Source: JACMRI01 sp043778625
GTDB lineage: Bacteria > Bacteroidota > Bacteroidia > UBA4408
NCBI GenBank assembly: GCA_043778625.1
Contig: JAYWFU010000045.1
Span: 1-26,207, forward strand
Length of the DNA: 26,207 nucleotides
Direction: 5' to 3'
The position numbers were made by a program, and so were the translations under genes. Of the stretch, positions 6,548 through 14,182 are shown in pieces (position 1 is the first letter of the stretch; each line of letters starts with the position of its first letter). The notes below the pieces were generated by a model. The model did no database searches. It had not been told where the DNA came from and was given only the letters and a program-made list of their open reading frames with translations.

Positions 6548-8233
6548 TTATTTTCCGTATTTACGCTTGCGTAATATATACAGTACAACGCCCAATAGCA
6601 CTATTAACACTACTGGCACAAGCACATTAACGAGTTGCCAAGTTAGTTTTTCGGTTTTAATTTTTGTTTTGTCCAACAGGCGCAAATTAATTTCGCGCGA
6701 GCGAATACTTATCAATGCTTCATCGCCACAGAGGTAATTAATAGCATTTAGTAAAAAGGCTTTATTACCAAATTGTTCGCGGGTATATCTATCAAACCCA
6801 AGTGGATATATTTTTCCGTTTTTCGACACATAATTTTTAGCCACATCGCCATCGCTCACTACAATCATACTGGTAGGTACTGATGCTGCTTTAAACTGTA
6901 TGGCACTATCGGTAGCGAGTAATGTAGGCACTCTGTTTTTAAAATTAGACGCAAACGAACCCTCTAGTAGCACAGCCACAGGTAAGTTTTTAGCATTAAA
7001 CTGTTCCTCTTTAAGTGGTATAGTAGCTTGCCCCAATCCTACTCGGGCGGGTGTAGTAATAACTCTCGAAAACGCTGACGACGACAACAGTACTTGTTTA
7101 TTAATAGCAGGATTAGCAATGGTATCAATAGTTGAAGCAAATTCTAACTTAACAGCATTTAGGTTGTTAACTAGCGGATGTTTTACTGTTTGAAATATTA
7201 GCGGTGTGTACATCCAAGGGTACATGCGGGTTTGCGGCTGATTGCCCACATAGCCTGTTACTATTGGGATTACGGCACATTGTAAATCTTGCAGCACATT
7301 ATTATTTACACGCACGCCGTATCTAAACAATTGGTCTTCGAGGTTAGTTTGGTTGGCCACAATCATACTCGAATTACTACTGCTTAGGCTATCCATGCTT
7401 GCCCAAGCACCATCAAGTAACCACACTATTTTGCCACCATTCATTACATATTGGTCAATTACAAATTTATCTTTTTCGGTAAACATACTATCAGGAGCCG
7501 CTATTACCAAGGCTTTGTACTTACTTAGTGCGCCTAACTTACCGTCAATACGTACACGTTTCACATCATAATACTCCTTAACCGAACCTGCTAAATCGTT
7601 AGTTTCTTGCCTAGTTAATTCGCCGTGTCCTTCCAAAAAACCAACTACTGGGCGGTCGTTTTGGCTAATAACTTTGCGCAGGGCATTGGTAATTTCGTAC
7701 TCCAAATCTTTAATTGAATTATTAAGCATAACCTCAGGGCTCGCGCCCACCATGCTTTTGAGCAGCTGTATAGGTATCTCTCTGTTTTGATACGTAAGCA
7801 AAGCACCTGGGAAAATTATTTGTTGTTGCTGCCCATTTTCGCTACTGGTTTGTAGGTTAGTGGGTTGTAAGCCTTTTTTGGCAAGGGTGCTATACACTTC
7901 GTTACGTTCTTTGGTATCGGTACTGGCTGACGGATTAATAAACTCATACTGCACATTATCGCCTGCTACTATTCTAAATTCATCAAGCATCTCCTTGGTT
8001 TCGTTGCGCAACCGCTGAAACCCCGCAGGAAACTCTCCCTCCAAATACACCCGCACATACACCACATCGTCCACCTTGCCCAACAGGTCTTTAGTAGCGG
8101 CTGATAGTGTATAGCGTTTTTCGGCGGTTAAATCAAACCTATGAAACACATAACGCCCTAATGCATTAATAAACACAATAATTACGAGCAATAGCCCAAA
8201 CTGTGTGAGTTGTTTTTGTTTTGTTTTATTCAT
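6548..8233 (-). CDS. gldG: Gliding motility ABC transporter auxiliary protein GldG
   Basis: GldG, an inner-membrane protein of the GldA-GldF-GldG ABC transporter needed for gliding in Flavobacterium. One transmembrane helix is at about residues 11-30 and a second at about 536-555. Between them lies the large extracytoplasmic ABC_transp_aux-type domain, opening with HRFDLTAEKRYTLS (32-45) as in the family. Length 561 matches GldG. It begins 7 bases after a YkgJ-type gene and sits in the metF-ruvC-ykgJ run. The usual upstream partner gldF is absent here, so the permease must be elsewhere or lost. Presence of gldG does not by itself prove gliding, because many non-gliding Bacteroidota keep it. 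Confidence 0.92.
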   Translation of the reverse strand: MNKTKQKQLTQFGLLLVIIVFINALGRYVFHRFDLTAEKRYTLSAATKDLLGKVDDVVYVRVYLEGEFPAGFQRLRNETKEMLDEFRIVAGDNVQYEFINPSASTDTKERNEVYSTLAKKGLQPTNLQTSSENGQQQQIIFPGALLTYQNREIPIQLLKSMVGASPEVMLNNSIKDLEYEITNALRKVISQNDRPVVGFLEGHGELTRQETNDLAGSVKEYYDVKRVRIDGKLGALSKYKALVIAAPDSMFTEKDKFVIDQYVMNGGKIVWLLDGAWASMDSLSSSNSSMIVANQTNLEDQLFRYGVRVNNNVLQDLQCAVIPIVTGYVGNQPQTRMYPWMYTPLIFQTVKHPLVNNLNAVKLEFASTIDTIANPAINKQVLLSSSAFSRVITTPARVGLGQATIPLKEEQFNAKNLPVAVLLEGSFASNFKNRVPTLLATDSAIQFKAASVPTSMIVVSDGDVAKNYVSKNGKIYPLGFDRYTREQFGNKAFLLNAINYLCGDEALISIRSREINLRLLDKTKIKTEKLTWQLVNVLVPVVLIVLLGVVLYILRKRKYGK

Positions 8234-8240
8234 AGTATAA

Positions 8241-8744
8241 TTAACTTATGTAATGTTGTTTAAGTTGCTCAACGGTATTATAAATAATGGGGCAGATGCT
8301 GTAAAAATTCATAATGCGTTTGTAGCGGTATTTAAAATTAGGTTTTTCTAAATTGGGGAAATTCGCACACGACAAAGGGCGCAGGCTATACACCGTACAT
8401 TTATCATTAGTTAAAAACACACAAGGTTTGTTTTTAAAGTGGCAATTTTCGCTGGTTGCATTAGGAGAACTTACGTATTCATCTTCAAATTGTGACGGAG
8501 CTATTTTTAAATGCTTTGCAAGATTATTTATTTCATTCGTTTGTAAATCGGGGTGTAGTGTTTTGCAACAATTGGCACAGGTAGTGCAATTAATGGCTTT
8601 GGTTACATGGTTAGCAATAGTTTGCACAATAGCGTCAACGGCGGGGGTGGAGTGTGCCATAAGCGTTTTACGTAATTGAATATTATCGTTATGTTTTAAC
8701 GCAGCTTGTGCTTTAATATAGTGAAGATTTGTAATAATATCCAT
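8241..8744 (-). CDS. YkgJ-family cysteine-cluster protein
   Basis: Putative Fe-S or zinc-binding protein of the YkgJ/CxxCxxCC family; biochemical role unknown. The first cluster is C53-x2-C56-x2-C59-C60 (CTTCANCC), followed by C101, C108, C116 (DKCTVYSLRPLSC), C126 and C151, the standard second half of the family. 167 residues, no signal peptide, so cytoplasmic. It starts 3 bases after the ruvC stop and ends 7 bases before gldG, so translation is likely coupled in the metF-ruvC-ykgJ-gldG run. The family is often annotated 'zinc/iron-chelating domain-containing protein'; no substrate can be named. Confidence 0.9.
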   Translation of the reverse strand: MDIITNLHYIKAQAALKHNDNIQLRKTLMAHSTPAVDAIVQTIANHVTKAINCTTCANCCKTLHPDLQTNEINNLAKHLKIAPSQFEDEYVSSPNATSENCHFKNKPCVFLTNDKCTVYSLRPLSCANFPNLEKPNFKYRYKRIMNFYSICPIIYNTVEQLKQHYIS

Positions 8745-8747
8745 CCG

Positions 8748-9311
8748 CTATTTTTTAACACGTGCATTATTTTGGCTTACAAACGATTCCCAACTGCCAT
8801 AACTTTTACCACCCGCCACCGCATTTTTGTTTTGATAATGATGGCACAGCGCAACGGCCAAACCATCAGTGGCATCAAGGTTCTTGGGCATTTCGGTAAT
8901 GTAGCCCTGCTTCATCATCATTAGTGCCAATTGTTCTTTAGTTGCATTACCACCACCGGTTATCGACATTTTTATTTTGCGGGGCGCGTATTCAAACACA
9001 GGTAAGTTTTTTTGCATGGCTGCCGCCAAAGCCACGCCCTGTGCGCGCCCTAGCTTGAGCATACTTTGCACGTTTTGCCCAAAAAATGGCGACTCTGCAG
9101 CTACTTCGTCGGGTTTGTATTCCTCAATAAGCCCTGTAATGCGTGTAAATATTAAGTTCAGTTTTGCAAAATGATCGTCTAACTTATCCAATAGCAAAAC
9201 TCCGTGCGTAAGCACTTTAATTGAGTTTTTTTCGCACACAATAATTCCGTACCCCATAATGGTAGTACCAGGGTCAATGCCCAATATTATTTTGCGTGCG
9301 GTAGTTGCCAA
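8748..9311 (-). CDS. ruvC: Crossover junction endodeoxyribonuclease RuvC
   Basis: Holliday-junction resolvase acting after RuvAB branch migration in recombinational repair. The catalytic acidic residues are readable as D13 (ILGIDPGTT), E73 (AAESPFF), D146 and D149 (DATDGLAVAL). Length is 187 residues. The start is a TTG codon at 9309-9311: an in-frame TAA lies two codons upstream and the conserved ILGIDPG segment begins at residue 9, so no ATG start is possible. The gene follows metF by 12 bases and ends with TAG three bases before the ykgJ-type start. Weak TTG initiation may keep the resolvase level low, which is inference. Confidence 0.97.
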   Translation of the reverse strand: MATTARKIILGIDPGTTIMGYGIIVCEKNSIKVLTHGVLLLDKLDDHFAKLNLIFTRITGLIEEYKPDEVAAESPFFGQNVQSMLKLGRAQGVALAAAMQKNLPVFEYAPRKIKMSITGGGNATKEQLALMMMKQGYITEMPKNLDATDGLAVALCHHYQNKNAVAGGKSYGSWESFVSQNNARVKK

Positions 9312-9323
9312 AATTTAGTTTCT

Positions 9324-10277
9324 TTAAAATAAATCTTTTACTACGTTTTTAGTACCATCGCTCACCCCCATGGTGTAGTAGTGTAAGCACGGTACTTTAG
9401 CGGCAATTAATTCTTTTGATTGCTGTCTGCACCATTCAATACCTACTTGTTTTACGCCCACATCATCTTTGCAAGCCATAGCTTCTTTGTACAAATCTTC
9501 GGGTATATCAATATGAAATATTTTGGGTAGTATCGTTAATTGTTTTTTGCTTGTAAGTATTTTCAAGCCTGGTATTATAGGCACGTTCATACCCATTGCT
9601 GAGCAGGTTTTTACAAAATCAAAGTACTTGGCATTATCAAAAAACATTTGGGTAACAATGTACTCTGCTCCCGAATTTATTTTGGTTTGCAAATGCCCTA
9701 AATCAATGTTTAGGTTAGGTGCTTCAAAATGTTTTTCGGGGTAGCCCGCCACTCCTATACAAAAATGTGTAGCGGCGTTAATACTAGGCTCTTCGTTAAA
9801 ATAATTACCATGATTTAAGTTGCTAATTTGTTTTACCAAATCGTTGGCATAGGCGTGTCCGTTGGGTTCGGGTACAAATGTACTTTCGGTTTTAATGCTA
9901 TCGCCACGTAGGGCCAATACATTATCAATACCCAAAAAATGCAAATCTATCAACGCACTTTCGGTTTCTTCCTTGCTAAACCCGCCACAAATAATGTGTG
10001 GTATAGCATCTACCTTATATTTGTTCATAATAGCAGCGCAAATACCTACTGTGCCAGGGCGTTTGCGAATTGCTATTTTTTCTAAGTAACCACCCTCACG
10101 TTTTTTGTAAATATATTCTTCGCGATGGTAAGTTACATCAATAAACGCTGGCTTAAATTCCATGAGAGGATCAATGCCGTCGTATATACTTTGTATGCCT
10201 TTAGTTTTGAGCGGAGGCAATACTTCCATCGAAAACAAGGTGGATTTAGCTTTAGCTATATGTTCGGTTACTTTCAT
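9324..10277 (-). CDS. metF: Methylenetetrahydrofolate reductase
   Basis: FAD-dependent reduction of 5,10-methylene-THF to 5-methyl-THF for methionine synthesis. Family segments are present: SMEVLPP near the N-terminus, the ALRGDS loop that contacts FAD, YIVTQMFFDN and the PIIPGL strand. I place the start at the ATG at 10275-10277 (317 residues), where the protein begins MKVTEHIAKAKS as family members do. An upstream in-frame ATG at 10316 would add 13 hydrophobic residues, but a consensus -7 box (10305-10312) lies inside that extension, arguing against it. It is the first gene of the metF-ruvC-ykgJ-gldG run. No riboswitch was seen in the short leader. Confidence 0.96.
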   Translation of the reverse strand: MKVTEHIAKAKSTLFSMEVLPPLKTKGIQSIYDGIDPLMEFKPAFIDVTYHREEYIYKKREGGYLEKIAIRKRPGTVGICAAIMNKYKVDAIPHIICGGFSKEETESALIDLHFLGIDNVLALRGDSIKTESTFVPEPNGHAYANDLVKQISNLNHGNYFNEEPSINAATHFCIGVAGYPEKHFEAPNLNIDLGHLQTKINSGAEYIVTQMFFDNAKYFDFVKTCSAMGMNVPIIPGLKILTSKKQLTILPKIFHIDIPEDLYKEAMACKDDVGVKQVGIEWCRQQSKELIAAKVPCLHYYTMGVSDGTKNVVKDLF

Positions 10278-10304
10278 TGCGTTAACTATTATTTTATTTA
10301 ATTG

Positions 10305-10312
10305 CAAAAATA
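10305..10312 (-). promoter_or_regulatory. Candidate -7 box for metF
   Basis: TATTTTTG on the minus strand fits the Bacteroidota TAnnTTTG consensus and ends 27 bases before the chosen metF ATG. No TTG lies at the usual 17-23 base distance, so only half of the promoter is supported. Confidence 0.45.
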
Positions 10313-10337
10313 ACATTTATTACGCAAAGTTAAGACA

Positions 10338-10371
10338 TAAAAAAAACCGCTAGAAAATTTCTAGCAGTTTC
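10338..10371 (-). terminator. Intrinsic terminator of the DUF5011-type lipoprotein gene
   Basis: Stem GCTAGAAA/TTTCTAGC (around 10349-10365), extended by flanking pairs, is followed on the minus strand by a run of T (the A-run at 10338-10346). It ends 28 bases after the lipoprotein stop and before the metF promoter. Confidence 0.85.
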
Positions 10372-10398
10372 GATTTAATTTTAAGTCTTAAACTAAAA

Positions 10399-11049
10399 TT
10401 ATTGTTTTACATAAGTATCAACGCCATTTGCTGTTGAACCATTAGTAGTTTCAGTATAATTAATTACCATACCTGAAGTACCAAGTGTTCCTGTTCCAGA
10501 AAAAGTTCTGTTAGCTGCTGGATTACCACAAGCAACTGTTTGTGAAGCGATTGTGATTGTACTTCCTGAGATAGTCATAGAAACTGATCCTCCAGTATAA
10601 CCTGCAAATTTACCAACTAAAATTTTGTTGTTTACAGTTGATGAAGCAGTAACAGCATCAGTGTAATTTGTAGTTGTACCACCTACAACATCAGATACAG
10701 CATAAGAACCAGCTTTAGCTTCAGCAGCATTTTTAACTATTACAGAACGAGTTGCTGTACCTGCGTTACCTGCAGCATCTGTTGATGTGTAAGTTACTGT
10801 GTAAGTACCTGATAAATCTTTTTTAACTGCTGTAGCAGCATCTGAAACTATTGATGAAGTTAAATCACCATCTCTTTCATCTTTTGAAGTTGCGCCTGCA
10901 TCAACATAACTTGTATTTAACACTACGTTTTCAGATGCGGCACCTAATATTGTTACTACTGGAGCTGCAACATCATCTTTTTTACATCCTACTAATACAG
11001 TTGATAAAGCTATTGCTACTACTGCTGCTAATTTCATTGTTTTTTTCAT
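10399..11049 (-). CDS. DUF5011-type Ig-like surface lipoprotein
   Basis: Exported lipoprotein with an SPII signal ending in LVGC (lipidated C22). Residues about 31-108 form an Ig-like DUF5011/HYR-related domain: VTILGAASENVVLNTSYVDA, then the acidic DERDGDLTSSI strand and the GTYTVTYTSTDAAGNAGTATR ending that mark this fold. Residues 110-216 are a Gly/Thr/Ser-rich beta region of the sort found in Bacteroidota outer-membrane lipoproteins, including a single Cys. Function is unknown; such domains usually mediate binding or act as spacers at the cell surface. It has a full promoter (TTG-N17-TATATTTG) and its own terminator, so it is monocistronic. Codon choice (many GCT, GTT, ACT) differs from neighbours and suggests strong expression. 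Confidence 0.88.
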   Translation of the reverse strand: MKKTMKLAAVVAIALSTVLVGCKKDDVAAPVVTILGAASENVVLNTSYVDAGATSKDERDGDLTSSIVSDAATAVKKDLSGTYTVTYTSTDAAGNAGTATRSVIVKNAAEAKAGSYAVSDVVGGTTTNYTDAVTASSTVNNKILVGKFAGYTGGSVSMTISGSTITIASQTVACGNPAANRTFSGTGTLGTSGMVINYTETTNGSTANGVDTYVKQ

Positions 11050-11095
11050 TTTGGTTTGTTTTTATTTTTGGTTAATTGTTTGTTTTTTGATGGTG

Positions 11096-11123
11096 CAAAT
11101 ATATAATTTATTTTTAATTTCAA
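11096..11123 (-). promoter_or_regulatory. Promoter of the DUF5011-type lipoprotein gene
   Basis: On the minus strand TTG (11123-11121), a 17-base spacer, then TATATTTG (11103-11096), matching the Bacteroidota TTG-N17-23-TAnnTTTG pattern. The leader to the ATG would be about 40 bases. Confidence 0.7.
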
Positions 11124-11126
11124 TGA

Positions 11127-11155
11127 TTGTAGGTTTAAAATTTTATTTAGTTTTG
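11127..11155 (+). promoter_or_regulatory. Promoter of the first Ala-rich lipoprotein gene
   Basis: TTG (11127-11129), an 18-base spacer, then TAGTTTTG (11148-11155), fitting the same consensus. Its -33 box lies three bases from the -33 box of the divergent promoter, so the two promoters are back to back. Confidence 0.7.
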
Positions 11156-11187
11156 TATTATAATAAATTAATAATTAAAATTAAAAA

Positions 11188-11601
11188 ATGAAAAAAGTAG
11201 TATTATCAGTATTTGCCGTATCAACAATGATGGCATTTGTATCATGCGGCCCTTCAGCTGAAGAGTTAGCAAAAAAAGCACAAGCATCAGCAGACTCTTT
11301 AATGGCTGTAGAAGCACAACAACACATGGAAGATTCGTTAGCAATGGTAGCAGAAGCTGCTAAAGCGGGCGAAGCTGCAATGGCTGACTCGTTAGCTAAA
11401 GTTGCGGTTAAAGCACACGAAGATTCATTGGCTGCTGTAGCCGCAGGTGCTAAGCATACTGTTAAAAAAGCAGTGAAAGCAGTAGTGAAAGCGGGCACTG
11501 GTAAAGGTGAAGGTAAAATAAGTACTACTATTAAAGCAGGAGCTGGTAAAGGCGAAGGTAAGATAAGTACTACTGTTAAAGCAGGCCAAGGTAAAGGATA
11601 A
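11188..11601 (+). CDS. Ala-rich lipoprotein with Lys/Gly-rich repeat tail
   Basis: Small exported lipoprotein, 137 residues. The SPII signal MKKVVLSVFAVSTMMAFVSC gives lipidated C20 followed by GPSAEE. Residues 22-88 are an Ala-rich, probably helical or coiled-coil rod in which DSL recurs (D36, D49, D67, D79 with following S-L). From residue 89 the protein turns basic, and 101-137 consist of a 15-residue repeat, KAGxGKGEGKISTT(I/V), present 2.5 times. Family unknown; a Lpp-like spacer or envelope-polymer binder is one reading, with the basic tail suited to bind anionic polymers (inference). It is the upstream member of a tandem paralog pair; the next gene shares the first 23 residues almost entirely. 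It has its own promoter and terminator. The opposite-strand frame here is a shadow. Confidence 0.85.
   Translation: MKKVVLSVFAVSTMMAFVSCGPSAEELAKKAQASADSLMAVEAQQHMEDSLAMVAEAAKAGEAAMADSLAKVAVKAHEDSLAAVAAGAKHTVKKAVKAVVKAGTGKGEGKISTTIKAGAGKGEGKISTTVKAGQGKG
11488..11598 (+). repeat. 45-base in-frame tandem repeat, 2.5 copies
   Basis: Units run 11488-11532, 11533-11577 and a partial 11578-11598, each encoding 15 residues starting with Lys-Ala-Gly. Copies differ at several third positions and at one variable codon (Thr, Ala, Gln). Confidence 0.88.
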
Positions 11602-11625
11602 TTATCTTTTAAAAATAAATTTAAT

Positions 11626-11665
11626 AAAACTGCCGCTACAAAATATTTTGTAGCGGCAGTTTTTA
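11626..11665 (+). terminator. Intrinsic terminator after the first Ala-rich lipoprotein gene
   Basis: A perfect 30-base palindrome at 11630-11659 with stem CTGCCGCTACAAAA and its complement, flanked by A4 and T5, lies 24 bases after the stop. Confidence 0.92.
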
Positions 11666-11682
11666 TTTTTAAATAAAAAATA

Positions 11683-11690
11683 TACATTTG
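11683..11690 (+). promoter_or_regulatory. Candidate -7 box of the second Ala-rich lipoprotein gene
   Basis: TACATTTG fits TAnnTTTG and lies 47 bases before the ATG, just past the preceding terminator. No TTG is found at the right distance. Confidence 0.55.
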
Positions 11691-11737
11691 CACCACAATT
11701 GTAATATTTAATTAATTAAACCAAAAAGTAAACAACA

Positions 11738-11995
11738 ATGAAAAAAGTAATTTTATCAGTATTCGCTATCTCCTCTATGATGGCATTTGTAGCATGTGGT
11801 CCATCAGCAGAACAAAAAGCAGCTGCTGAAAAAGCAATGCAAGATTCAATAGCTGCAACTGAAGCAGCTTCGGCTGAAGCAGAAGCTGCAAAAATGCAAG
11901 CAGAACAAGATTCATTAGCTAAATTAGCTACTGTTGATACCGCTGCTCACGCTGCTGAAGCGCATGTTGATGCTGCTGCTCACGGAGCTCATTAA
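11738..11995 (+). CDS. Ala-rich lipoprotein with His-rich tail
   Basis: 85-residue exported lipoprotein and paralog of the gene just upstream. The signal MKKVILSVFAISSMMAFVAC gives lipidated C20, and GPSAEQ follows. The mature part is an Ala/Glu/Lys rod with the same DS(I/L)A motif (D36, D58). Unlike its paralog, the tail is histidine-rich (H71, H76, H82, H85) and lacks the basic repeats. Function unknown. Spaced histidines could bind metal, but this is inference. It is separated from its paralog by a terminator and has its own -7 box, so the two can be regulated apart. A strong terminator follows. Confidence 0.85.
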   Translation: MKKVILSVFAISSMMAFVACGPSAEQKAAAEKAMQDSIAATEAASAEAEAAKMQAEQDSLAKLATVDTAAHAAEAHVDAAAHGAH

Positions 11996-12010
11996 TACCT
12001 AACAACTTCA

Positions 12011-12060
12011 AAATAATAAAAGGGGTGTACTATAATTAGTGCACCCCTTTTATTATTTTA
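12011..12060. terminator. Bidirectional intrinsic terminator
   Basis: A 20-base arm at 12011-12030 pairs with 12039-12058 with one imperfect position, core AGGGGTG/CACCCCT, flanked by A-rich and T-rich sides. It separates the lipoprotein gene (plus) from the convergent transaldolase gene (minus). Confidence 0.88.
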
Positions 12061-12085
12061 GTTATATTACTTATAGTATTATTTT

Positions 12086-12742
12086 TTATCCGTTCACTTT
12101 TTTATAATCGGCTAAAAAGGTTTCTAAACCACTAGTAGTTAATGGATGATTTAATAATTGCATAATAGGCTGTAGCGGGCATGTAGCTACATCTGCACCA
12201 ATCTTGGCACATTCAATAATGTGCATTGGGTGGCGTATACTTGCGGCAAGTATTTGTGTGGTGTAACCGTAGTTGTCGTATATGGTGCGTATGTCTTCAA
12301 TTAATTTTAAACTATCAGTGCTTATATCGTCTAACCTACCCAAAAATGGCGAAACATAAGTAGCACCTGCTTTTGCGGCTAACAACGCTTGCCCTGCCGA
12401 AAATATTAACGTACAATTAGTACGGATTCCTTTAGTTGAAAAATATTTAATGGCCTTAATACCATCTTTAATCATGGGTACTTTTACCACAATGTTTTTG
12501 TGTAGTGCAGCTAGTACTAAGCCTTCTTTCACAATGTTTTCGTAGTCAACCGCAATAACCTCTGCACTTACATCACCATCAACAATGTTACATATATCTA
12601 CATAATGTTTTAATATATTTTCGTGTCCGCTAATGCCCTCTTTAGCCATAAGCGATGGGTTGGTGGTAACTCCGTCCAATACCCCTAAATCGTTGGCTTC
12701 TTTAATTTGCGCTAAGTTAGCAGTGTCAATAAAAAATTTCAT
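12086..12742 (-). CDS. tal: Transaldolase (small TalB/FSA-like subfamily)
   Basis: Class I aldolase transferring dihydroxyacetone between sugar phosphates in the non-oxidative pentose phosphate pathway. The start MKFFIDTANLAQI and TTNPSL (26-31) are typical. The Schiff-base lysine is K87 in IVVKVPM. In the short subfamily, fructose-6-phosphate aldolases carry Gln and Tyr at two key sites. Here those places read E61 (SAEVIA) and F133 (SPFLGR), which points to a true transaldolase. 218 residues, the expected length. It stands alone between a convergent terminator and a 186-base gap before the phosphatase gene; I found no consensus promoter there, only a short stem AATTGC/GCAATT at 12798-12815. 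Confidence 0.95.
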   Translation of the reverse strand: MKFFIDTANLAQIKEANDLGVLDGVTTNPSLMAKEGISGHENILKHYVDICNIVDGDVSAEVIAVDYENIVKEGLVLAALHKNIVVKVPMIKDGIKAIKYFSTKGIRTNCTLIFSAGQALLAAKAGATYVSPFLGRLDDISTDSLKLIEDIRTIYDNYGYTTQILAASIRHPMHIIECAKIGADVATCPLQPIMQLLNHPLTTSGLETFLADYKKVNG

Positions 12743-12928
12743 GTTTGTTTTTGATTTTTAAATTTACGATTAAATAATTATATACAAATATCATAAAAAT
12801 TGCGTGTTAGCAATTACTTATTTTTACGCTTTTGTAATTTAGTTTCACGGGTTAAATAGTTTAAACTGCTTTTATAACAAAGCTACATACTACTAAAATA
12901 GTAGGGCAAATAAACTTAATTATTTACT

Positions 12929-14182
12929 TTATTGAATTGTACAGCTCATTAGCGTAATGTCGTCTACGTAAGGTGTACGATCTCTAAATTTATCTAGGGC
13001 TTTAAGTACTGCGGCTGTTTGGCGTGCAGGCGAGTCATGAAACTTTGCCCGTAATACTTCCTCTACACATTCTACCGTAAACTGTTCGCCATTTTTGTTT
13101 TCAGTTTCGGTTACACCGTCAGTGTACAATAATAAATTAGTAGGTGTGTTTATAATAAATGCGCCTTCGAGCATATCGGGTATCTCGTCCAGCATACCAA
13201 TACCTGCACAACCTACCGTTAATTTTTCTATTCCAAATTTAGTACTCATGTACACTGGCAAATGCCCCGCATTAACATACGTAAACAACTTGGTAAGCAC
13301 ATTGTATTTTGCTAAAAATAGCGTAATGAATCTATCGCCTTGTGCTACCTTATTTACTTTAGCATTAAGTTCTTGCACAATATCAGCTAACGAATTATTA
13401 TAATTAGTTATAGCGTGTAGGTTGGCTTGCAAGGTAGACATAAGCAGGGCTGCACTAATACCCTTGCCCGACACGTCGGCAATACACATTAGGTATTCGT
13501 TTTCGTTAATGTGTAATACGTCGTAATAATCGCCACCAATATGCTTGTGAGGTAAGTAGTAATGATTACATTTTATAAAACTATTTTCGGGTAACGATTT
13601 TGGAAATAGCATAGCGTGTACTTCGGCAGCTAGCTCTACTTCTTTATCAAAGCGTTCTTGACTTATTTTTTGCTTGTACAATATTTTGTTTTCAATAGCA
13701 ACTACTGCCAAGTTTATCATCGTTTGAATGTATGGCAAGTGCTTAATTACAGCACTCATAACAAGTTCGTCATCGTCAAAATCGGCTAAAAACAAGTAAG
13801 CCAATGCTTCTTTTTTGTGTGCTACGGGTATTATATAATCAAAGGGAGCGTACTCCATAGTTTCGTTTACTACCATTATATCGTCAATGATAGTAAGTTG
13901 AGTTATGTCAGTTATATTAAAAAATTGAGGCTTAGCGCCGTACCCAAAATTAATAATCCACTCGTTATTTTCTTTAGTGAGTAATAATGCTTTACCTACC
14001 TGCAAATCAGTTTTTAATATTTGCTCAATTTTTTCAAATATTTCGTCGCGACTCGCATTGTTATTAATAAGCTTGGTTATGCTATGCAAATGCTCTAACT
14101 TAAAGTTATTGAGCTTTAGTTTATTAATAGCATTGTTGAGGCGTTGCTTGTCTTTATTATCTGTACTTGCAGCGTTACTCAT
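12929..14182 (-). CDS. PP2C-type serine phosphatase of the SpoIIE/RsbU group with N-terminal sensor domain
   Basis: Signalling phosphatase likely removing phosphate from a serine on an anti-sigma-antagonist or similar partner. Residues about 40-170 look like a GAF-type sensor domain, followed by a short linker helix and the SpoIIE domain (about 185-417). Metal-binding aspartates are readable as D218 (GGDYYD), D236 (IADVSGKG), D355 (YTDGVTE) and D408 (VDDIT). 417 residues, no transmembrane segment, so a cytoplasmic sensor. Its ATG overlaps the stop of the upstream GNAT gene by 8 bases (ATGAGTAA), so translation is coupled. Neither an STAS-domain partner nor an anti-sigma kinase is in the window; the target is unknown. 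Confidence 0.93.
   Translation of the reverse strand: MSNAASTDNKDKQRLNNAINKLKLNNFKLEHLHSITKLINNNASRDEIFEKIEQILKTDLQVGKALLLTKENNEWIINFGYGAKPQFFNITDITQLTIIDDIMVVNETMEYAPFDYIIPVAHKKEALAYLFLADFDDDELVMSAVIKHLPYIQTMINLAVVAIENKILYKQKISQERFDKEVELAAEVHAMLFPKSLPENSFIKCNHYYLPHKHIGGDYYDVLHINENEYLMCIADVSGKGISAALLMSTLQANLHAITNYNNSLADIVQELNAKVNKVAQGDRFITLFLAKYNVLTKLFTYVNAGHLPVYMSTKFGIEKLTVGCAGIGMLDEIPDMLEGAFIINTPTNLLLYTDGVTETENKNGEQFTVECVEEVLRAKFHDSPARQTAAVLKALDKFRDRTPYVDDITLMSCTIQ

Noticed and set aside
11488..11598. Possible CRISPR-like direct repeats
   Set aside because: The 45-base units are contiguous, in frame, encode a protein repeat and have no spacers.
11181..11696. 171-codon open frame opposite the first Ala-rich lipoprotein gene
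   Set aside because: It arises from the Ala/Lys-rich codons of the sense gene, crosses the perfect terminator hairpin and has low-complexity Ala/Leu/Thr content without a start signal.
12798..12815. Short hairpin AATTGC/GCAATT upstream of transaldolase as a riboswitch
   Set aside because: Six base pairs in AT-rich sequence, no conserved aptamer features; likely chance.
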